From Lachnospiraceae bacterium (GTDB lineage Bacteria; Bacillota; Clostridia; Lachnospirales; Lachnospiraceae), in assembly GCA_004556655.1 (NCBI GenBank), contig SFGF01000101.1, forward strand, positions 1 to 9,046: a stretch of DNA of 9,046 nt, given 5' to 3'. Position numbers and translations under genes: made by a program. A model generated the notes under the pieces. It was not told the DNA's origin and did no database searches. It worked only from the letters and a program-made list of their open reading frames with translations. This document shows positions 6,142 through 9,046 of this stretch, in pieces (position 1 is the stretch's first letter; each line of letters starts with the position of its first letter).

Positions 6142-8154
6142 ATGGACAGATTATTATACGGGGTTGCCTATTATGATGAATATATGCCATACGACCGTCT
6201 GGATAAAGATGTGGAAATGATGAAAGCGGCAGGGATCAATGTGGTAAGAATTGCGGAGTCTACATGGAGTACCTGTGAACCTCAGGAGGGAGTGTTTGAT
6301 TTCAGCCATGTGACGAGGGTACTGGATGCCATGGAGGCAGCCGGGATTTCCGTTATTATCGGAACTCCTACGTATGCAATTCCCACCTGGATGGTCAAAT
6401 CTCACCCGGATGTGCTGGCAACGACTAAAAACGGACCGGGAATCTATGGTGCAAGACAGATTATGGATATTACCCATCCGGTGTATCGGTATTACGGAGA
6501 GCGGGTGATCCGAAAGCTGATGGAAGTGTCTGCCCACAGAAAATGTGTCATCGGTTTCCAGCTGGATAATGAGACAAAATACTATGATACTGCAGGCAGG
6601 AATGTGCAGGAACAGTTTGTAAAATATCTGAGAGAAAAGTTCCGTGATGATCTGGATGCTCTGAATGAAGAGTTTGGTCTGGATTACTGGAGTAATCGGA
6701 TCAATGCATGGGAAGATTTCCCTGATGTGAGGGGAACGATCAACGGAAGCCTGGGGGCAGAATTTGAAAAATTCCAGAGGACACTGGTGGATGATTATCT
6801 GAACTGGCAGGCACAGATTGTGCGGGAGTATGCCAGAGAGGATCAGTTTATCACACACAATTTTGATTTTGACTGGAGGGGTTATTCCTTTGGTGTACAG
6901 CCAAAAGTGAATCATTATCATGCAGCAGAGGCATTGACAGTGGCAGGCGTGGATATTTATCATCCTACGCAGGACGAACTGACGGGAGCCGAGATTTCCT
7001 TTGGAGGAGACAGTACCCGTTCCCTGAAGCAAGACAACTATTTTGTTTTAGAGACAGAGGCGCAGGGCTTCCCCTGTTGGGTACCGTATGACGGACAGCT
7101 TCGTCTTCAGGCGTACAGTCATGTAGCATCCGGAGCCAATATGGTGGAATACTGGCATTGGCATTCCATCCACAATTCTTTTGAGACCTACTGGAAAGGA
7201 CTGCTGAGTCATGACTTCAAGGAAAATGATACCTATCGTGCAGCAAAAGTGATCGGAAATGAATTTGCCCGGATCGGCAGCCATCTGGTGAATCTGAAAA
7301 AGAAAAATAAGGTGGCAATGCTGGTAAGCAATGAAGCCCTGACGGCGCTGGACTGGTTCCCGATCGACAGTACAGGAGGGTTCAGCGGTGAGGTGAAATA
7401 TAATGATGTGGTTCGTTATGTGTATGACCAGCTGTACCGGCTGAATGTAGAATGTGATTTCCTGTGGCCGGAATCGGGAAATCTGGAAGACTATGATCTT
7501 CTGGTGGTACCTGCTCTGTATGCAGCACCGGAGGAATTGCTGACCCGGATTGACAGATATGTGAAAAACGGTGGTCATTTGTTTACCACTTTTAAAACAG
7601 CGTTTGCCAACGAAAATGTAAAAGTATATGCGGACTGTCAGCCTCATGGAATAGACAAGTGTCTCGGCATTTCCTACAGCCATTTCACGTTTCCGAAAAA
7701 TGTGAAGCTTACATCGGATCGTTATCACTGTAGGGAAAACGAACTGAAGATATTCATGGAACTGCTCAATCCGGATACTGCTGAAGTTCTGGCGTCTTAT
7801 GATCATTACAATTGGAAACGATATGCGGCGGTTACCAGAAATCATTATGGTGAAGGAAGCGCCACTTACCTGGGATGCTGGACAAGCGCCACTATGTTGA
7901 GAGAAATACTCGCAGATGTGCTGAAAGAAGCAGGATTATGGACGGAGGATCAGGAAGTAGAATTTCCTGTAATCATCAAAAAAGGTGTGAATGATTTTGG
8001 AAAAGAAGTGGTTTATTATCTGAATTATTCACCGGAAGTTCAGTCTGTAAAATATACAGGTAACAATGGTATAGAGCTTTTGACGGAAGAAAAGATAAGC
8101 ACAGGGGAGATGCTGGAAATTCAACCTTGGAATCTGAATATCATTGAGAGATAA
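6142..8154 (+). CDS. Divergent GH42-family glycoside hydrolase
   Basis: A 670-residue cytoplasmic enzyme with full GH42 architecture but clearly altered motifs compared with its upstream neighbour. YYPEHWP becomes YYDEYMP, EFAWSKIEP becomes ESTWSTCEP, and TPTATPPAWL becomes TPTYAIPTWM. The acid/base is seen in GFQLDNET (E144). The nucleophile region reads FVLETEAQGFPCW; E304 is the likely nucleophile, with E306 as an alternative because the spacing to the following Trp differs by one from the canonical enzyme. YWHWHSIHNSFETYWKG replaces the usual barrel-end motif. A middle domain (about 375-590) and short C-terminal domain (about 605-670) follow. The two catalytic acids suggest an active retaining hydrolase for a terminal beta-galactoside or a related sugar such as alpha-L-arabinopyranoside, but the substrate is unknown. 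It probably complements the upstream enzyme by acting on a different linkage. Confidence 0.88.
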   Translation: MDRLLYGVAYYDEYMPYDRLDKDVEMMKAAGINVVRIAESTWSTCEPQEGVFDFSHVTRVLDAMEAAGISVIIGTPTYAIPTWMVKSHPDVLATTKNGPGIYGARQIMDITHPVYRYYGERVIRKLMEVSAHRKCVIGFQLDNETKYYDTAGRNVQEQFVKYLREKFRDDLDALNEEFGLDYWSNRINAWEDFPDVRGTINGSLGAEFEKFQRTLVDDYLNWQAQIVREYAREDQFITHNFDFDWRGYSFGVQPKVNHYHAAEALTVAGVDIYHPTQDELTGAEISFGGDSTRSLKQDNYFVLETEAQGFPCWVPYDGQLRLQAYSHVASGANMVEYWHWHSIHNSFETYWKGLLSHDFKENDTYRAAKVIGNEFARIGSHLVNLKKKNKVAMLVSNEALTALDWFPIDSTGGFSGEVKYNDVVRYVYDQLYRLNVECDFLWPESGNLEDYDLLVVPALYAAPEELLTRIDRYVKNGGHLFTTFKTAFANENVKVYADCQPHGIDKCLGISYSHFTFPKNVKLTSDRYHCRENELKIFMELLNPDTAEVLASYDHYNWKRYAAVTRNHYGEGSATYLGCWTSATMLREILADVLKEAGLWTEDQEVEFPVIIKKGVNDFGKEVVYYLNYSPEVQSVKYTGNNGIELLTEEKISTGEMLEIQPWNLNIIER

Positions 8155-8160
8155 GGAGGT
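8153..8160 (+). promoter_or_regulatory. AAGGAGGT ribosome binding site overlapping the GH42 stop
   Basis: A full-consensus AAGGAGGT begins inside the TAA stop of the second GH42 gene and sits eight nucleotides before ATG 8169, which supports cotranscription and strong initiation of the VOC gene. Confidence 0.85.
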
Positions 8161-8168
8161 AGCGGGAA

Positions 8169-8555
8169 ATGGTAGCACTTTTTCATGCGATTCATCATGT
8201 GGCGATTATTGCATCTGATTACGAAAAATCCAGACATTTCTATGTGGATCTTCTGGGATTTGAAATTGTGAGAGAAAATTACAGAGAGAGCAGAGGAGAT
8301 TACAAGCTGGATCTGAAACTGGGGGACTGCGAACTGGAACTTTTCGGGATACCGGGGAGCCCTGCACGCCCCAATTATCCCGAGGCCTGCGGTCTTCGTC
8401 ATTTGGCATTCCGGGTAGAGTGTATCGAAGATACGATTGCACAACTGAATGCTGTGGGAATCGAAACAGAACCCGTACGGTGGGATGATTATACCCATAA
8501 GAAGATGACATTCTTTAAAGATCCCGATGGACTGCCGCTGGAACTGCATGAGTAG
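8169..8555 (+). CDS. VOC-superfamily metalloprotein (YaeR / glyoxalase I-like)
   Basis: A 128-residue single-domain protein of the vicinal oxygen chelate fold, with two beta-alpha-beta-beta-beta modules. It resembles E. coli YaeR throughout: HHVAIIASDYEKSRHFYVDLLGF at the start, PEACGLRHLAFRV in the middle and FFKDPDGLPLELHE at the end. The four likely metal ligands are present: His in IHHVAI, Glu in CELELF, His in GLRHLAF and Glu in LPLELHE. Such proteins are often annotated lactoylglutathione lyase, but many clostridia lack glutathione, so that reaction should not be assumed. It is the last gene of the GH42 operon, 14 nt after the second GH42 stop, and is followed by a strong terminator. 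A link to sugar flux, such as detoxifying a reactive carbonyl or isomerising a sugar derivative, is inference. Confidence 0.9.
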   Translation: MVALFHAIHHVAIIASDYEKSRHFYVDLLGFEIVRENYRESRGDYKLDLKLGDCELELFGIPGSPARPNYPEACGLRHLAFRVECIEDTIAQLNAVGIETEPVRWDDYTHKKMTFFKDPDGLPLELHE

Positions 8556-8587
8556 TAGATGAGTATTTTGAGATTAATGAAAAAAAC

Positions 8588-8635
8588 AACTTCCCATATC
8601 AATAAGGTTTATAACCTGTTTTGATGTGGGAAGTT
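8588..8635. terminator. Bidirectional palindromic terminator after the GH42-GH42-VOC operon
   Basis: The arms AACTTCCCATATCAA (8588-8602) and TTGATGTGGGAAGTT (8621-8635) pair over 15 positions with one G-T, and the loop holds a second hairpin AGGTT/AACCT (8605-8617). On the plus strand the stem ends in a T-run of four. On the minus strand it is followed by GTTTTTT, so it also terminates the convergent small gene. The remaining sequence in 8556-8664 shows no other structure. Confidence 0.85.
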
Positions 8636-8664
8636 TTGATCAGTTAAATGAACATGGTAATATC

Positions 8665-8832
8665 TCACTGCCGGATATAGATTCCCTGTGATTCTATAAA
8701 ATCATCCAGATCCTGCAGTGCATCCTGTGCCCATGTCTCGGACAAAACGTGTTCACCGGTGGATTCGGGAGTATCAGATGTCTGGCTTTTCTGCTCTTCT
8801 GAAACGGGAATTGTAGTCTTTTTTTCTTCCAT
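8665..8832 (-). CDS. Small acidic 55-residue protein, function unknown
   Basis: A short gene, not similar to any family I recognise. The protein starts MEEKKTTIPVSEEQ and ends LQDLDDFIESQGIYIRQ. It is acidic, has no cysteine, no signal peptide and no membrane segment. The first half is Ser/Thr/Glu/Pro-rich and looks disordered; the second half (about residues 32-51) could form an amphipathic helix. Evidence that it is real: AGGAGG (8840-8845) lies seven nucleotides before the ATG at 8832, a near-consensus promoter lies upstream, and its stop is followed by a good terminator. A second ATG at 8838 is only one nucleotide from the ribosome site, so 8832 is preferred. It could be a regulatory or adaptor peptide, a leader-type precursor, or an uncharacterised small protein. 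Confidence 0.65.
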   Translation of the reverse strand: MEEKKTTIPVSEEQKSQTSDTPESTGEHVLSETWAQDALQDLDDFIESQGIYIRQ

Positions 8833-8839
8833 ATACATA

Positions 8840-8845
8840 CCTCCT
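8840..8845 (-). promoter_or_regulatory. AGGAGG ribosome binding site of the small gene
   Basis: A perfect AGGAGG on the minus strand, seven nucleotides before ATG 8832. It is the main evidence that the 55-codon frame is translated. Confidence 0.75.
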
Positions 8846-8855
8846 GTGCATAAAT

Positions 8856-8887
8856 AAAAAGAAGCCCACTACGACACGGTGGACTTC
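8856..8887 (-). terminator. Terminator-like hairpin in the leader of the small gene
   Basis: On the minus strand GAAGTCCAC (8887-8879) pairs with GTGGGCTTC (8869-8861) over nine positions with one T-G wobble; the loop is CGTGTCGTA and it is followed by TTTTT (8860-8856). It lies between the promoter and the ribosome site of the small gene, so it would end transcription about 40 nt after the predicted start unless read through or refolded. Confidence 0.7.
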
Positions 8888-8902
8888 GTTGTCTCTAACT
8901 AA

Positions 8903-8931
8903 ATTATAATAAAAAATGAAAAACAGGTCAA
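8903..8931 (-). promoter_or_regulatory. Near-consensus sigma70 promoter on the minus strand
   Basis: On the minus strand TTGACC (8931-8926) and TATAAT (8908-8903) are separated by exactly 17 nt, which predicts a transcript start near 8896. This is the best promoter match in the window. Confidence 0.75.
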
Positions 8932-9046
8932 GGAAAAGTATATGTTTAAACAGGGTTGTTTCATGAAGCATCCCAAAATTATCATTTATCTTGAACCTGT
9001 AGTCAGTCCGTCCGAAATCCGGTCTGGGTGACCTCCCTGACATTTT
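8932..9046. other. Right-edge stretch without a supported gene
   Basis: No convincing frame or RNA is seen. It contains a 10-bp palindrome TGTTTAAACA (8943-8952). On the minus strand the end of a reading frame (VREVTQTGFRTD then TGA at 9005-9003) enters from beyond the window; it could be the C-terminus of another gene but is too short to judge. Confidence 0.35.

Noticed and set aside
6154..7032. Long antisense frame opposite the second GH42 gene
   Set aside because: It is a frame shadow: Cys/His/Ile-rich composition with no domain and no ribosome site. The same holds for 7048-7845, 1527-2129 and 5495-5926.
8954..9022. 22-codon plus-strand frame starting MKHPKIIIYLEP
   Set aside because: It has no ribosome site and no promoter of its own, so it is most likely chance.
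8774..9043. 89-codon minus-strand frame at the right edge
   Set aside because: It runs through the promoter, the hairpin and the ribosome site of the small gene, and its sequence is low-complexity without family resemblance.
9003..9044. Possible C-terminal end of a gene entering from the right on the minus strand (VREVTQTGFRTD then stop)
   Set aside because: Only thirteen codons are visible, so it cannot be told from chance; mentioned in the right-edge entry only.

Overview
The window looks like chromosomal DNA of a gut Firmicute of the Lachnospiraceae type (Blautia- or Dorea-like). The reasons are moderate-to-low GC, strong AGGAGG-type ribosome sites, a GH13/GH42 glycoside-hydrolase repertoire, and intergenic hairpins built on a GGGGACAGGTTCC motif. 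This placement is inference from style and gene content; no rRNA or marker gene is present.

Layout, left to right. An AraC-family regulator with a cupin sensor domain (minus strand, 86-991) is divergent from a cytoplasmic GH13 alpha-glucosidase (plus, 1188-2807). The 196-nt gap between them holds two short dyads. A strong stem-loop terminator (2824-2868) separates the GH13 gene from a convergent EamA/DMT-type exporter (minus, 2870-3772). Between the exporter and the next genes lies a ~160-nt non-coding element (3804-3962) with two perfect 10-bp hairpins bracketed by imperfect direct repeats; it resembles a dispersed intergenic repeat. A sigma70-like promoter (4001-4030) then drives a probable three-gene operon. 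It encodes a canonical GH42 beta-galactosidase (4067-6124), a second and clearly divergent GH42 enzyme (6142-8154), and a small VOC/glyoxalase-fold metalloprotein resembling E. coli YaeR (8169-8555). A palindromic, probably bidirectional terminator (8588-8635) closes the operon. On the minus strand at the right edge is a 55-codon acidic ORF (8665-8832), preceded by an excellent AGGAGG site, an intrinsic-terminator-like hairpin and a near-consensus promoter.

How the genes may work together. All three glycosidases lack signal peptides, so they act on oligosaccharides already imported. The GH13 enzyme releases glucose from short alpha-glucosides, probably under control of the divergent AraC protein. 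The GH42 pair removes terminal beta-galactosyl (or related arabinopyranosyl-type) residues. No sugar ABC transporter, PTS or LacI-type regulator is present, so uptake must be encoded elsewhere. The VOC protein may deal with a reactive by-product of sugar flux, but its substrate cannot be read from the sequence.

The least ordinary parts are non-coding or very small. They are the promoter/terminator/55-aa ORF cassette on the right, the double-hairpin element at 3804-3962, the repeat-like sequence that forms the end of the AraC reading frame, and the altered active-site motifs of the second GH42 enzyme.
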